This document shows, piece after piece, positions 17,526 to 26,363 of a stretch of DNA of 64,000 nt (position 1 is its first letter; each line of letters starts with the position of its first letter). Source of the DNA: Amycolatopsis coloradensis (lineage in GTDB: Bacteria; Actinomycetota; Actinomycetes; Mycobacteriales; Pseudonocardiaceae); contig NZ_MQUQ01000037.1 of assembly GCF_001953865.1 (NCBI RefSeq), positions 19,334 to 83,333 of the forward strand. Reading direction: 5' to 3'. The notes beneath the pieces are model-generated. The model did not search any database. It saw nothing but the letters and a program-made list of their open reading frames with translations, and was not told the origin of the DNA. The translations under genes were made by a program, and so were the position numbers.

Positions 17526-18356
17526 TCAGCGCGGGAAATCCCAGTCCAGCGCCCGGTTCCCGGTGACGACCGGCCGGTAACCACCGAGGAGCGTCCCGCC
17601 GGTTTCGAGCGCTGTGGCGGTCTGCTCCAGCAGTTCGGTCAGGGTGGCGGGCCACTGGTCGAAGTCCACCGATCCCTCGTGATCCCATTCGCCGAGCCGT
17701 CCGGTGCCGTCACGCTGGTCGAGGAACAGTCCGTCGCCGCCGCCGTTGACGGCGATGGGCACGAACCGTCCATGCCACCAGGAGCCGACGCTGTCGTCGG
17801 ACCCGCTCGAAATCAGCACTTCGCACAGGACTTTCGCCTCGCTCGCGACGGTTTCCGCGGAAGCCGGGTGGTGGAACGGCGGAAGAGCGAAACTGTCACC
17901 GATTCCCGATACGCCGTCGTGCCGCGAAAGGGAGGCGACGAGTTCGGCCGGGAGGACGACACCCGCCACTCGTTGCGTCTCGGCGATTCGCGCGGTCGTC
18001 GCGGGTGGGCGGAGGGACGCCGCCGTCGTCGGGGCGTTGGCCTTGAGCCACCGTTCGATGCGGTCCCAGGCGGCGCCGACGCGGCGGCTGGTGGCCTCGG
18101 GGACCGGGTCCAACGCGGCCGGGCCCTGTCCGGGACGGCAGCCGCTGTCGACGGTCAACGTCGGCCGTGTCGTTGGCGTGGGTGCGACGGTCGGATAGGA
18201 CGGCGTCCTCGGCGTCGTCCACCGGGACTGCTCGGCGGCGAGCCAGTGCCCGCCGCCGGGTTTCCCGCTGCGCACCGTGACCGCGAAGACGAGGCCCAGC
18301 ACGATGACGATGCTCGCGACGGCGATCACCATCGCGCGCCCCCAGCCCTTGCGCAT
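17526..18356 (-). CDS. Membrane-anchored SMI1/KNR4-family protein
   Basis: A 276-aa protein with one N-terminal transmembrane helix (AMVIAVASIVIVLGLVFAVT), a Ser/Thr/Pro-rich linker, then a SMI1/KNR4-like domain: WDRIERWLKANAP, a Pro-Ala-Glu-Leu step, SLSRHDGVSG, WWHGRFVPIAVNGGGDGLF and WPATLTELLE. In bacteria this superfamily is common among immunity and partner-binding proteins. No toxin gene is adjacent. It starts 9 bp after the ArsR stop on the same strand, so the two probably share a message. Confidence 0.72.
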   Translation of the reverse strand: MRKGWGRAMVIAVASIVIVLGLVFAVTVRSGKPGGGHWLAAEQSRWTTPRTPSYPTVAPTPTTRPTLTVDSGCRPGQGPAALDPVPEATSRRVGAAWDRIERWLKANAPTTAASLRPPATTARIAETQRVAGVVLPAELVASLSRHDGVSGIGDSFALPPFHHPASAETVASEAKVLCEVLISSGSDDSVGSWWHGRFVPIAVNGGGDGLFLDQRDGTGRLGEWDHEGSVDFDQWPATLTELLEQTATALETGGTLLGGYRPVVTGNRALDWDFPR

Positions 18357-18365
18357 GGGCGCAGC

Positions 18366-18713
18366 CTAGCCGTTCTCCTCCGCGGCCTTCCGGCGTTCGC
18401 GGCGGCCGCGCGCGATCTCGGTGGCGAGCGCGTCGAGCGGCCCCGTCCAGAACCGCCGGTACTGCTCCAGCCAGCCGTCGATCTCCTTGAGCGGCCCCGG
18501 ATCCACCGAGTACAGGCGGCGCGCGCCCTCGGCGCGGACGGTGGTGAAGCCGTTTTCGCGCAGAACCCGCAGATGCTGGGAGACGGCGGGTTGCGAGATC
18601 CCGAATTCGCCGCGGACCACCGTGGTCACGTCGCCGGAACTCAGTTCCCCGTCCGCCAGCAGCTCCAGGATCCGGCGGCGCACCGGATCCCCCAGGACGT
18701 CGAACGCGTGCAT
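18366..18713 (-). CDS. ArsR-family transcriptional regulator
   Basis: A 115-aa winged-helix protein from ATG 18713 (MHAFDVLGDPVRRRIL). The recognition helix lies in ISQPAVSQHLRVLRENGF and the wing in VRAEGARRLYSVDPGPL. No cysteine metal site is seen, so it belongs to the non-metal ArsR group often paired with SRPBCC or DinB proteins. It is divergent from a DinB-like gene (18817) with a 103-bp shared region that contains TATATAA, a likely -10 element. That gene is the likely target. Confidence 0.87.
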   Translation of the reverse strand: MHAFDVLGDPVRRRILELLADGELSSGDVTTVVRGEFGISQPAVSQHLRVLRENGFTTVRAEGARRLYSVDPGPLKEIDGWLEQYRRFWTGPLDALATEIARGRRERRKAAEENG

Positions 18714-18816
18714 CCGGCAACTATCACGGCCTGGGCTTATATAAGTCAAGGACGCAAGGTTGGAGATCACCTCGTGGTGGCATCGTTCGGGAGACGAACC
18801 TTCGGAAGGGGATGCG

Positions 18817-19329
18817 ATGAAACTGGCCGAGGTGGTGGCCGACGAGTTCGGCCGCGTCCAGGAGGTCGTGCACGAGGTCGTCGAGGGGCTCGGCGCCGAA
18901 CAGCTGGTCGTGAGCCCGGCGCCGGGCGCTAACACGATCGCCTGGCTGATCTGGCATCTGGCCCGGGTGCAGGACGACCACATCGCCGACCTCATGGGCA
19001 CCGAGCAGATCTGGACCGCGCAGGGCTGGCTGGACCGGTTCGGGCTGCCGTTCCCGGCGGCCGACATCGGGTACGGGCATCGCCCCGAAGACGTCGAGGC
19101 GGTCCGGGTCGACTCCGCCGACCTGCTGACCGGGTACTACGACGCGGTGCACGAGGTGACGACGGCTTGGGCCGCCGATCTCGACGAGGCCGCCCTCGAC
19201 CGTATCGTCGACGACGCGTGGGACCCGCCCGTGACCCTCGGGGTACGCCTGGTCAGCGTGCTGTCCGACGATCTCCAGCACGCCGGGCAGGCCGCCTACC
19301 TGCGGGGGCTCGTACTCCGCGATACGTAG
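18817..19329 (+). CDS. DinB-like / DUF664 mycothiol-dependent protein
   Basis: A 170-aa protein from ATG 18817, preceded by GGAAGGGGATGCG. The four-helix bundle pattern with metal-binding His residues is visible: NTIAWLIWHLARVQDDH (about residue 45) and SDDLQHAGQAAYLRG near the end. DinB/DUF664 members in actinobacteria are metal-dependent thiol (mycothiol) transferases. Divergent ArsR control is likely. Confidence 0.82.
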   Translation: MKLAEVVADEFGRVQEVVHEVVEGLGAEQLVVSPAPGANTIAWLIWHLARVQDDHIADLMGTEQIWTAQGWLDRFGLPFPAADIGYGHRPEDVEAVRVDSADLLTGYYDAVHEVTTAWAADLDEAALDRIVDDAWDPPVTLGVRLVSVLSDDLQHAGQAAYLRGLVLRDT

Positions 19330-19386
19330 CCGAGGTGCCGCTCCACACCGGACGACAGGGTCGCGGCCCGCGGAAACACTGGGCGC

Positions 19387-19950
19387 ATGAGTACTTCCAC
19401 AGTGCGGCGATCGCCGAAGACGCTTCCTCCGCGGTGGCGGAAGCTCGCCCTCGTCGTCCATGTCGTCTCGTCACTCGGCTGGCTCGGGATCACCATGGTG
19501 AACGCGGTCTTGACCTTCACCTCCGTGTTCACCGACGATCCCCGGCGCCAGCAAGCGGCCATCCTGATGATGGACCAGGTCGGCGGCTACCTGCTGCTGC
19601 CGATCAGCCTGACCGCGCTGGTCAGCGGAATCGTGCTCAGCACAGGCACGAAATGGGGGCTCGTCCGGTACAGGTGGGTCGCGATCAAACTGGTGCTGAC
19701 GCTGATCGCGGCCGGGTTGACGTTGTTCTCCCTGCTGCCGGGGATCGGGGAGCTGGCAGCCGCGGCCGAGTCCACCATGGACGACGCGTTCGTCGAAAGG
19801 GGCCGTCGCGTGGACGGGTTCTACCCGATCATCGTGTCCACGATGATGTACATGACCATGACCGTGCTGTCGGTGTACAAGCCGGGTGGGAAGACGCCTT
19901 ACGGACGCCGGGTGACGGCGATCAGGGTCCGTGAAAGCCAGCCTGCCTAG
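19387..19950 (+). CDS. DUF2269-like integral membrane protein
   Basis: A 187-aa protein with about four hydrophobic helices: LALVVHVVSSLGWLGITMVN, YLLLPISLTALVSGIVLS, VAIKLVLTLIAAGLTLFSLL and YPIIVSTMMYMTMTVLSVY. The His-Ser-Trp pattern of the first helix is typical of DUF2269-type proteins in actinobacteria; function is unknown. Its stop codon abuts the stop of the convergent coiled-coil gene with no base between. Confidence 0.7.
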   Translation: MSTSTVRRSPKTLPPRWRKLALVVHVVSSLGWLGITMVNAVLTFTSVFTDDPRRQQAAILMMDQVGGYLLLPISLTALVSGIVLSTGTKWGLVRYRWVAIKLVLTLIAAGLTLFSLLPGIGELAAAAESTMDDAFVERGRRVDGFYPIIVSTMMYMTMTVLSVYKPGGKTPYGRRVTAIRVRESQPA

Positions 19951-20820
19951 CTAGAACTGCTCGAGGGCCTCGTCGATCCGCTCGGCTTCGGTGGTCAGAT
20001 CGGCCAAGGTGGTCTGGGCGGCGGCGGTCTCATCGTTCGCCGCCTCCTCTTCGAGTTCGGCGTCGGCGAGCCGCCGCCGGAGATCGTTCGCCTTCTCCGT
20101 GGCCTTCTCCGCCCGGCGCTCGGCGCGGGACAGTTCGATTTCGGCCTGCTTGCGGGCCTTCGCGAGATCGGCGGCCTCGCGCCGGAGCCGGTTGAACTCC
20201 GCCACCCGCTTCTGTTCGCGCTCGGCCTCTTCGCGGGCCCTGGCCGTCCGCTCCTGCTCGGCCTTCTCGGCAGCCTTCCGTTTCGCCTTCCGCCGGTCGT
20301 CCAAATGCGACACGGTGGCGGGCTTTTCCCGCTCCGGGGCGGGTTTCCGGGTCGGCCGCGGGGCGAAGCCGCTGGTCAGCCACTGATCGGCCGCACTGTC
20401 CGCGCCAGTGCTCAGGCGTCCGGCCAGCGCGAGCGCCGCCACCTCGGGATCGGCCACGATGGCTTCGAGGGTCGCTTCGACCTCGCGCGCGACCGGCTCG
20501 CTCATCGAACGTTCGTCCTGCAAGATCCGGTTCACCAGTTCTTGACGCTGCCGGGTGAGCTTGCGCAGGTCCGCGCCCGCCAGCGCCGAATGCGCCTTCC
20601 GCAGGTCCTCGCCCAACCTGGCCAGTTCTTCCAGCTCGCGGGAACCCGCCCGGCGGTTGAGGATGGTGGCCGCGCGCGTGGGTTTCCGGAGCGCGCGGAT
20701 ACGTTCGGCCAGTGCGGCGTCACCCGCCGCCTTGGCCTCTTTCGCCCGCTGATTGCGCACCGAGACGAACTCGGCCGGATCGCCGGCGTAGAGCTCGTCC
20801 GCGACCTTGTCGAAGTCCAT
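19951..20820 (-). CDS. Coiled-coil protein of unknown function
   Basis: A 289-aa highly charged protein. The first 150 residues are helical (MDFDKVADELYAGDPAEFVS is a conserved opening in actinobacteria) and residues about 165-285 form one long Ala/Glu/Arg/Lys coiled coil. No membrane segment or enzymatic motif is present. It is transcribed alone, divergent from the membrane protein at 21091. A structural or DNA-associated role is possible but unproven. Confidence 0.75.
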   Translation of the reverse strand: MDFDKVADELYAGDPAEFVSVRNQRAKEAKAAGDAALAERIRALRKPTRAATILNRRAGSRELEELARLGEDLRKAHSALAGADLRKLTRQRQELVNRILQDERSMSEPVAREVEATLEAIVADPEVAALALAGRLSTGADSAADQWLTSGFAPRPTRKPAPEREKPATVSHLDDRRKAKRKAAEKAEQERTARAREEAEREQKRVAEFNRLRREAADLAKARKQAEIELSRAERRAEKATEKANDLRRRLADAELEEEAANDETAAAQTTLADLTTEAERIDEALEQF

Positions 20821-21090
20821 CGTCCTCCGCAGGTCGGTGGTCAGGCCTCGCTCGGGCTTCTCATCCGGACCACGATGCCACGAGACTCCGTGGTTTTCAT
20901 CTTTTCGGGGTCATCCACGCGGCCGCCGTAGCGTATTCGCTCGTTCGGTGGCACCCGCCGGACCGGTGAATCCGGAATTGCCGGTAGCCGGTCGGACCAA
21001 GGGCGGCTCGGCACTTTGGAGGTGGCGTGCTCCCTGTGCCGGAACAACGATGAGCACCGGGGATCTCGCCGTCTGCCGCTGGAGGCACGA

Positions 21091-22041
21091 ATGTCCGTCA
21101 CCGAACGCGCTCCCGTTTCTCCACAACCGAACTTCCTCGGTTCCGGACCGTATCCGGAACACCGGTGGCGAGTGGTCCTCTGGTCCGTCCTCGCCGGTTT
21201 CGCGCTGACGGTGATCTGGTCGGCGCCTTTTGTGGACAGTGTGATCGGTGACAGTGTGGCGAACACCCTGCTGGGACACGACGCCAAAGAGACCCCGATC
21301 GGCGGTGTGCTCGCCGGGACGTTCTTCGCGTTCGTTTCGGGGCTCGCCGGGACGTTCACCGCGTGCAACATCGCCGCCTTCGGTGCCGTCGCCCCGCTTG
21401 TCGGCGGAGAGACCGCCGGGCGGCCGAAATTCGTCAACACCTTGAAGCCGCTGGCCTGGATCGCGGCGGGCATGCTGACCGTTTCCGTCGTGTACGGCGT
21501 CATCGTCGCGCTCGTCGGGACGCGGATGCCGCAGTTCTCGACGGCTTCGTCGCCGGGCGGGCTCACACCGCGGAACATCCAGTCGATGATCGTCTACGGC
21601 GTGATCGGGATCGTGTTCATCGTCTTGGGCCTGGCTTCCGTCGGTATCGTCCGCAACCCGATCGCCGGCCTGACCCGCCGGTTCCCGCCTGCCCCGCTCG
21701 TCCTGATGGGCGCGCTCATCGGCGGGTTCCTGATCGGCCGGCCGTTCCCGCTGTTCCGGATCATGTTCCGCAGCGCGGCCGAAAGCCACAACGTCTTCTA
21801 CGGCGCCGCGGCGTTCGCCCTGCAATCGGTGGGCAACATCCTGGTGATGGCGCTGTTGTTCCTTTTGCTGACGCACGGCACGGGTGGCAGGCTCCAGCAC
21901 TGGATGCTCGCGAAGCCCACCAGGATCGCCGTGGTGACCGGTGCCGCGCTGCTGGTCGCCGGCACGTTCACGCTGCTGTACTGGGATCTGCGGGTGCTCG
22001 GCCGGACCGGCGTCATCTGGTACCCCACCATCAAGTGGTGA
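21091..22041 (+). CDS. Seven-helix membrane protein, possibly CcdA/LysE-like
   Basis: A 316-aa protein from ATG 21091 (MSVTERAPV), with CTGGAGG upstream. Seven hydrophobic segments are seen. FVSGLAGTFTACNIAAFGAV and GALIGGFLIGRPFPLFR resemble paired glycine/proline-rich helices of the CcdA/DsbD-type transporter fold, including a lone Cys in each of the expected places only for the first. The assignment is tentative. Its last 11 nt overlap the convergent TetR gene, which may regulate it. Confidence 0.6.
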   Translation: MSVTERAPVSPQPNFLGSGPYPEHRWRVVLWSVLAGFALTVIWSAPFVDSVIGDSVANTLLGHDAKETPIGGVLAGTFFAFVSGLAGTFTACNIAAFGAVAPLVGGETAGRPKFVNTLKPLAWIAAGMLTVSVVYGVIVALVGTRMPQFSTASSPGGLTPRNIQSMIVYGVIGIVFIVLGLASVGIVRNPIAGLTRRFPPAPLVLMGALIGGFLIGRPFPLFRIMFRSAAESHNVFYGAAAFALQSVGNILVMALLFLLLTHGTGGRLQHWMLAKPTRIAVVTGAALLVAGTFTLLYWDLRVLGRTGVIWYPTIKW

Positions 22042-22702
22042 AGATCCGCGCCAGCACCTGTTCGACCGAATGCTGAAGGCACCTCGCCGCGTCCTCCCGG
22101 CCGGCGAGGTACCTCAGCAGACCTTGCTGGAACAGGCCGTCGAAGAGCGCATAGGCCGTCGACGGCGCCAGATCCGGCGGCTTGCCCAGTAGTTCCGCGT
22201 AGCGGGCGACGATCCTCCAGATCATCAGTTCCAGTGTCTCGTCGATGGCGAGGACGTCGGCCCGGAACACCTTCTCGAACAGGCTCTGGTTGCGCAGGTC
22301 GTACCAGAGCCGGTGCAGCCGGGCGTCCTCGCGCAGGGTGGTCGCCATCGCGACACCGAAGGCCTGCTTCAGTTCGTCGGCCGTTTCCGCGATCTCGACC
22401 AGCTTGTCGTACCGGGTGACGCATTCGGTCTTGTACTGCTTGACGCAGTAGGTGATCAGCTCGGCCTTGTTCCGGAAGTAATAGTGCAGGACCCCGTGGG
22501 AGAACTCGGAGTTCTGCGCGATCTCCCGCAGGCTCGTACGGGCATAGCCCAGTTCGGACAAGGTGAGCAGCGCCGATCTCGCCAGCTGCGCACGTCGTTG
22601 ATCGAATTTGTCCACCTGGCGGGTTTCGTCACCGCTGCGGTCCGCTACGTCGGTCACAGTTCCCGGTTCCCGTCGCTTCGGGTGCCCGCCGACCACGAGC
22701 AC
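22031..22702 (-). CDS. TetR-family regulator
   Basis: A 223-aa protein. The HTH is at about residues 40-85 (TSLREIAQNSEFSHGVLHYY), followed by a ligand domain. The HTH sequence is close to those of TetR proteins that act on fatty-acid or membrane genes, but no ligand can be named. A GTG at residue 16 is an alternative start. It overlaps the 3' end of the convergent seven-helix protein by 11 nt. Confidence 0.83.
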   Translation of the reverse strand: MLVVGGHPKRREPGTVTDVADRSGDETRQVDKFDQRRAQLARSALLTLSELGYARTSLREIAQNSEFSHGVLHYYFRNKAELITYCVKQYKTECVTRYDKLVEIAETADELKQAFGVAMATTLREDARLHRLWYDLRNQSLFEKVFRADVLAIDETLELMIWRIVARYAELLGKPPDLAPSTAYALFDGLFQQGLLRYLAGREDAARCLQHSVEQVLARIFTT

Positions 22703-22750
22703 GTCGTCGGATTCTAGCCCGGGAAAGGAATTTCTTGCCTCCGACAGAAT

Positions 22751-23059
22751 CTATTCGAGCCACTCGGTGATGAAGTGATCGCTTTCGTGGATGTGGACGG
22801 CTTCGTAGGTTTCCGGGCCGATCACGGCGAACTTGTGCGGTGTGTCCGCGGGTACGACCAGGACGTCTCCCGTCCCGCCTTCGCGTTCGGCCGCCCCGAT
22901 GGTGAACCGGGCCCTGCCGCTGACGATGACGAACGTTTCGCGGTACGGGTGCTGATGCAGCCTAGGTCCGGAACCGTCGATACCGGTCCGTTCACGGATG
23001 ATCGAGATCCCGGACCCGATGTCGCGGCCTTCGACGTTTTCCAAGGCTTCGGTGGTCAT
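22751..23059 (-). CDS. Single-domain cupin protein
   Basis: A 102-aa small beta-barrel. Cupin motif 1 is LHQHPYRETFVIVSGRARF (metal ligands His-His-Glu) and motif 2 is DVLVVPADTPHKFAVIG. Such proteins may be dioxygenases, isomerases or binding proteins; nothing here decides which. It lies between the prenyl synthase stop and the TetR gene and is transcribed leftward, 36 bp upstream of nothing else in its own strand. Confidence 0.85.
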   Translation of the reverse strand: MTTEALENVEGRDIGSGISIIRERTGIDGSGPRLHQHPYRETFVIVSGRARFTIGAAEREGGTGDVLVVPADTPHKFAVIGPETYEAVHIHESDHFITEWLE

Positions 23060-23095
23060 TTCGCCACTTTAGGCCGCATCACACCCGCCGTGGGC

Positions 23096-24136
23096 CTATT
23101 CGCCGCGGTCCACCACGAACGCCGAAAGGCCGGTCAGCAGCGCTCTGGCCGGATTGTCGGGGAGGCCGAGCGCGAGATCCCGGGCCTTGGCGGCGTATCC
23201 GTGGGCTTCGGCAAGGGCTCGATCCACCCCGGCGGAGTCACGCAGGAGCCCGAGCGCTTCATCGCGCAGCGCCGGGTCGGTCACCGGTCCGTGGCCGATG
23301 ATCTCGCGCAGGCGCGCGGCACCGGGCCCTTCGTCGTCGAGCGCGTGGAGCATCGGCAGGGTGACGACGCCTTCGCGGAGATCGGTGCCCGCGGATTTGC
23401 CCAGCTCGGTGGTGGACGCGGAGATGTCGAGGACGTCGTCGGAGATCTGGAACGCGACCCCGATCAATTCGCCGTACTGGCCCAACGTTTCGATGGTCCG
23501 CTCATCCACCCCCGAGACCTGGGCACCGAGCCGCCCCGCCATCGCGATCAGCGACGCGGACTTGTCGGCCATCACCTGGATGTGGTGCTCGTAGGGCGCG
23601 TGACGCCCACAGTCTTCGAACGGCCCGGTCGCTTCGAGGAACTGGCCGCGGACTAGCCTGCCGAACGTCTTCGCTTGCAGCCGTAACGCGTAGTCGCCGA
23701 GTCCGGCGCCGACCCGCGCCGCGCAGGCGAGCACGTAGTCGCCGATCAAGACGGCTTTCTTGTTACCCCACAAGGAATTCGCACTCGTCACCCCATGCCG
23801 CATCGGCGCCTCGTCCATGACGTCGTCGTGGTAGAGCGTCGCGACGTGGACGAGTTCGACGAGCACGGCCGCCGAGATCGCCTCGTCCTGTCCACCGCCG
23901 AATGCCGCTCCGGTCAACGCCATCAACGGCCGGAGCCGTTTCCCGCCCGCGCGGACGAGATGGGTGGCGGCCTCGGTGAGATCCGGATATCCGGGGTTGC
24001 GCAACACCTCCTGAAGTCTGTTTTCGACCAGGGCCAGCCCGGTGCGGAGTTCGGCGGCGAACTCCGCATGCCGTTCGTCGGCCGGGTCCAGTCCGAGTTC
24101 CGTGACGATCGTGGTCGTGTTCACGCCCTCCAGCAT
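23096..24136 (-). CDS. Long-chain polyprenyl diphosphate synthase
   Basis: A 346-aa all-helical trans-prenyltransferase. The first Asp-rich motif is YHDDVMDEAPMRHG (about residue 94) and the second is ISDDVLDISAS (about 224). KRLRPLMAL, GDYVLACA and GKSAGTDLREG complete the signature. It condenses isopentenyl diphosphate onto an allylic primer, probably to make the menaquinone side chain; chain length cannot be read safely. The start is ATG 24136; GTG 24124, preceded by GGAGG, is an alternative that loses four residues. Confidence 0.9.
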   Translation of the reverse strand: MLEGVNTTTIVTELGLDPADERHAEFAAELRTGLALVENRLQEVLRNPGYPDLTEAATHLVRAGGKRLRPLMALTGAAFGGGQDEAISAAVLVELVHVATLYHDDVMDEAPMRHGVTSANSLWGNKKAVLIGDYVLACAARVGAGLGDYALRLQAKTFGRLVRGQFLEATGPFEDCGRHAPYEHHIQVMADKSASLIAMAGRLGAQVSGVDERTIETLGQYGELIGVAFQISDDVLDISASTTELGKSAGTDLREGVVTLPMLHALDDEGPGAARLREIIGHGPVTDPALRDEALGLLRDSAGVDRALAEAHGYAAKARDLALGLPDNPARALLTGLSAFVVDRGE

Positions 24137-24180
24137 CCGAGCCGGAGGTCCGGGACCGCATGGCGCGGGCGGGGGAGATC

Positions 24181-24201
24181 GGTCCCTCCCAGGAGGGAAC
24201 C
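24181..24201 (-). terminator. Possible hairpin after ssb
   Basis: GGTCCCTCC and GAGGGAACC form a bulged stem around a CAG loop, between the ssb stop and the prenyl synthase start. It is short and without a U-tract, so termination or attenuation is only a suggestion. Confidence 0.35.
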
Positions 24202-24207
24202 GCCGGG

Positions 24208-24651
24208 TCAGAAGGGCGGCTCCGGGCTGCCGGCGGCCACCGGCGTTCGCTCCCAGGCGCCGTCGGACGGGGTGCCGCCCGAACTGCGGCCCGCCTTGTT
24301 CACCTTCGCCGTGGCATACCGCAGAGACGGGCCGATCTCGTCGACGTCGAGTTCCACCACCGTCCGTTTCTCGCCTTCCTTCGTTTCGAACGAGCGCTGT
24401 TTCAACCTGCCCTGCACGATCACCCTGGTGCCGCGGGTGAGTGATTCGGTCAGGTTCTCCGCCGCCTGCTTCCAAAGTGCGCAACGCAGGAACAACGGGT
24501 CTCCGTCGCGCCATTCCCCGCTCGCGCGGTCCAGCACGCGCGGCGTCGACGCGACCGTGAAGTTCGCGACCGCCGCACCCGACGGGGTGAACCGCAGTTC
24601 CGGATCGGTCGTCAGATTGCCGATCACCGTGAGCACCGTTTCTCCGGCCAT
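24208..24651 (-). CDS. ssb: Single-stranded DNA-binding protein (short paralogue)
   Basis: A 147-aa OB-fold protein from ATG 24651 (MAGETVLTVIGNLTTDPELR), preceded by GAGAGGAAAG. The OB strands TRVIVQGRLKQRSF and FLRCALWKQAAENL are typical of SSB. The C-terminal tail is short and ends SPEPPF, lacking the long glycine-rich linker and DDD-PF tip of the replicative SSB, so this is probably the second, sporulation or recombination type SSB of actinomycetes rather than the essential one. Confidence 0.88.
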   Translation of the reverse strand: MAGETVLTVIGNLTTDPELRFTPSGAAVANFTVASTPRVLDRASGEWRDGDPLFLRCALWKQAAENLTESLTRGTRVIVQGRLKQRSFETKEGEKRTVVELDVDEIGPSLRYATAKVNKAGRSSGGTPSDGAWERTPVAAGSPEPPF

Positions 24652-24880
24652 GGGACTTTCCTCTCGTTTCAGCGCGCGGGCCCCGATCGGGCCCGCTGTC
24701 GCCTGGGAAGAGGAGACCACCGGGGTACGACAGTTTCGGCCGGTCCGTGGCGCTCGGATGTCGTGAAGGGGGCCTTCGCAACAGATAGCTCTCTGACCTG
24801 CACAAGATCGTGGCGTACCCCGGTGGACCAGGCGAAATAGCTGTCATCGGTTGTGGTCGGTTTCCGTCCCTAGTTGTCCT
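24652..24880. other. Intergenic region left of the mobile element
   Basis: No open frame with a credible start was seen. It holds the ssb promoter and a GTCGTGAAGGGGGCCTTCGC string (24770-24789), an incomplete hairpin arm resembling the host intergenic hairpins at 4890 and 34053. It appears to be chromosomal sequence up to the left attachment candidate. Confidence 0.5.
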
Positions 24881-24902
24881 CGCGCGTACCCGGCGCGTAC
24901 CG
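24881..24902 (+). repeat. Candidate left attachment site
   Basis: This 22-bp sequence matches 33982-34003 at 20 of 22 positions, with the core CGTACCC(G/A)GCGCGTACCG. It contains two copies of GCGCGTACC 11 bp apart. It lies between host-like intergenic DNA and the first element hairpin. The mismatches are unusual for a crossover core, so it may be an arm-type site instead. Confidence 0.45.
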
Positions 24903-24921
24903 GTAACCGCCCAGAGAAGAC

Positions 24922-24960
24922 CAGCGACCCCGTACCCGTTCGCCGGGTACGGGGTCGCTG
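24922..24960. terminator. Strong hairpin at the left end of the element
   Basis: Arms 24922-24937 and 24945-24960 are perfectly complementary over 16 bp around a 7-nt loop. It would insulate the element's XRE operon from chromosomal transcription and could also stop leftward transcripts. There is no U-run. Confidence 0.7.
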
Positions 24961-25103
24961 CCTGTCCGGCCTCGCCGGGGCTCGTACTAGGTCACCCCAT
25001 CGGGCAGCGGCTACCCTGGAAGGTGCCTCTTCGCGGAGGAACGCCCCTGGTCGACGGGCCCGGAGCACGCGGAGGGGTTGACTCCGCGAGAGGGTGGGTC
25101 TAG

Positions 25104-26318
25104 ATGGATCATGCCGAGATCGGTGAACGGCTTGCGAGGATTCGCCGTCGCCGGGGTATGAGCATCGATACGGCCGCTGGCCTCGCTGGCATCAGCAAGG
25201 CGTACTGGTCGATGCTGGAGAATGGCAAGCGCCGGTTTGAGCGGCGTGGCCTGCTCGAAGATCTTGCTGCGGCGGTCGGCTGCGCCGTGTCGGATCTGAC
25301 TGGACAGCCGTACTTGCCGGGTGACCGCGTAAGCGCCGAAGCTCTCGCGTCCCTGCCGCCGATATCTCTAGCCCTGTTCGACTCGACGCTTGACGACGTG
25401 CCCAGCGACATTCGAGTGCGGCCCGTCGGCGAACTTGCGCGCCTGGCCACTCGGGCGAACGCAGCGTCCGCAGACTCCCGGTACGCACTCGCCGGAAACG
25501 ACCTTGGCGCGTTGCTCACAGAGTTGCATGTTCACGCCGTCACGGGGGACACAGACACTCGACGGACCGCACTGCGCGCACTGACCGAAGCGTGCATCGT
25601 CGCCATCGGCGCCGCGCGAACCCTCGGGAACAACGACCTAGCCGCTATGGCAGCGCGCCGCGCCCAGGACGCCGCTGCACGCCTTGAGGACGCCGCCCTA
25701 GGTGGCTTCGCAGCGATGTCCGCCTCTGTGGTTCTCGGCCGCATGGGTGCCCGCCATCGTGCTCAACAGGTCACGAGCATGGCTCTCGACGCAGTGAAGG
25801 CCGCAGACCCCCAAGCAACCGACACCGCGCCAGCCGAAGCCGCCGGAATGCTGCATTTGGCGTCGGCTCAACTCGCCGCGAAAGACCGCGACGCGGACAC
25901 CGCCGAGACCCACCTAGGTGCTGCCGCCGAGCTAGCCGCGCGTACTGGGGAATGCAGCACGCTGCACTACGACTTCGGCCCGGCGAACGTCCAGGCGTGG
26001 AGCCTGTCCCTTGCGGTTGAGCTAGGCACTGGTCCCGAACGCGCCGAGCAGATCACGCGGCACACCGACTACGACGCCGGTCTGACCTCGGCTGAACGCC
26101 GCGCCGCGCTGCACTTTGACCTTGCTCGGGCCTTCGTGCAGGCCGAAGGTGCGCGCGACGGTGAGGCAATCCGTCACCTCGATATCGCCGATCGAGTGGC
26201 ACCGCTGCGAATCCGGCATGACCCGATCGCCCGCGAAGTGGTTGCTGAGTTGGACGCGCGGGCGCATCGGCGGGCATGGGAGCTGGACAGTCTCAAGTCA
26301 CGCCTTCAGGTTAGTTAA
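25104..26318 (+). CDS. XRE-family HTH regulator with helical repeat domain
   Basis: A 404-aa protein from ATG 25104. Residues 7-65 are an XRE/Cro HTH (GMSIDTAAGLAGISKAYWSM then LENGKRRFERRGLLEDLA). The remaining 330 residues are alanine-rich alpha-helical repeats of TPR type, as in actinomycete regulators that sense a peptide or small ligand. It heads the rightward operon of the element and probably controls the switch between dormancy and excision. The next gene begins 45 bp after its stop. Confidence 0.82.
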   Translation: MDHAEIGERLARIRRRRGMSIDTAAGLAGISKAYWSMLENGKRRFERRGLLEDLAAAVGCAVSDLTGQPYLPGDRVSAEALASLPPISLALFDSTLDDVPSDIRVRPVGELARLATRANAASADSRYALAGNDLGALLTELHVHAVTGDTDTRRTALRALTEACIVAIGAARTLGNNDLAAMAARRAQDAAARLEDAALGGFAAMSASVVLGRMGARHRAQQVTSMALDAVKAADPQATDTAPAEAAGMLHLASAQLAAKDRDADTAETHLGAAAELAARTGECSTLHYDFGPANVQAWSLSLAVELGTGPERAEQITRHTDYDAGLTSAERRAALHFDLARAFVQAEGARDGEAIRHLDIADRVAPLRIRHDPIAREVVAELDARAHRRAWELDSLKSRLQVS

Positions 26319-26363
26319 CAGATTGTGAACGCGTAACGCGCGATTGCTTTTAGTGTCCGACGT

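Noticed and set aside
24722..25103. Open frames between ssb and the XRE gene
   Set aside because: They cross the 16-bp hairpin at 24922 and lack a ribosome site or conserved residues.
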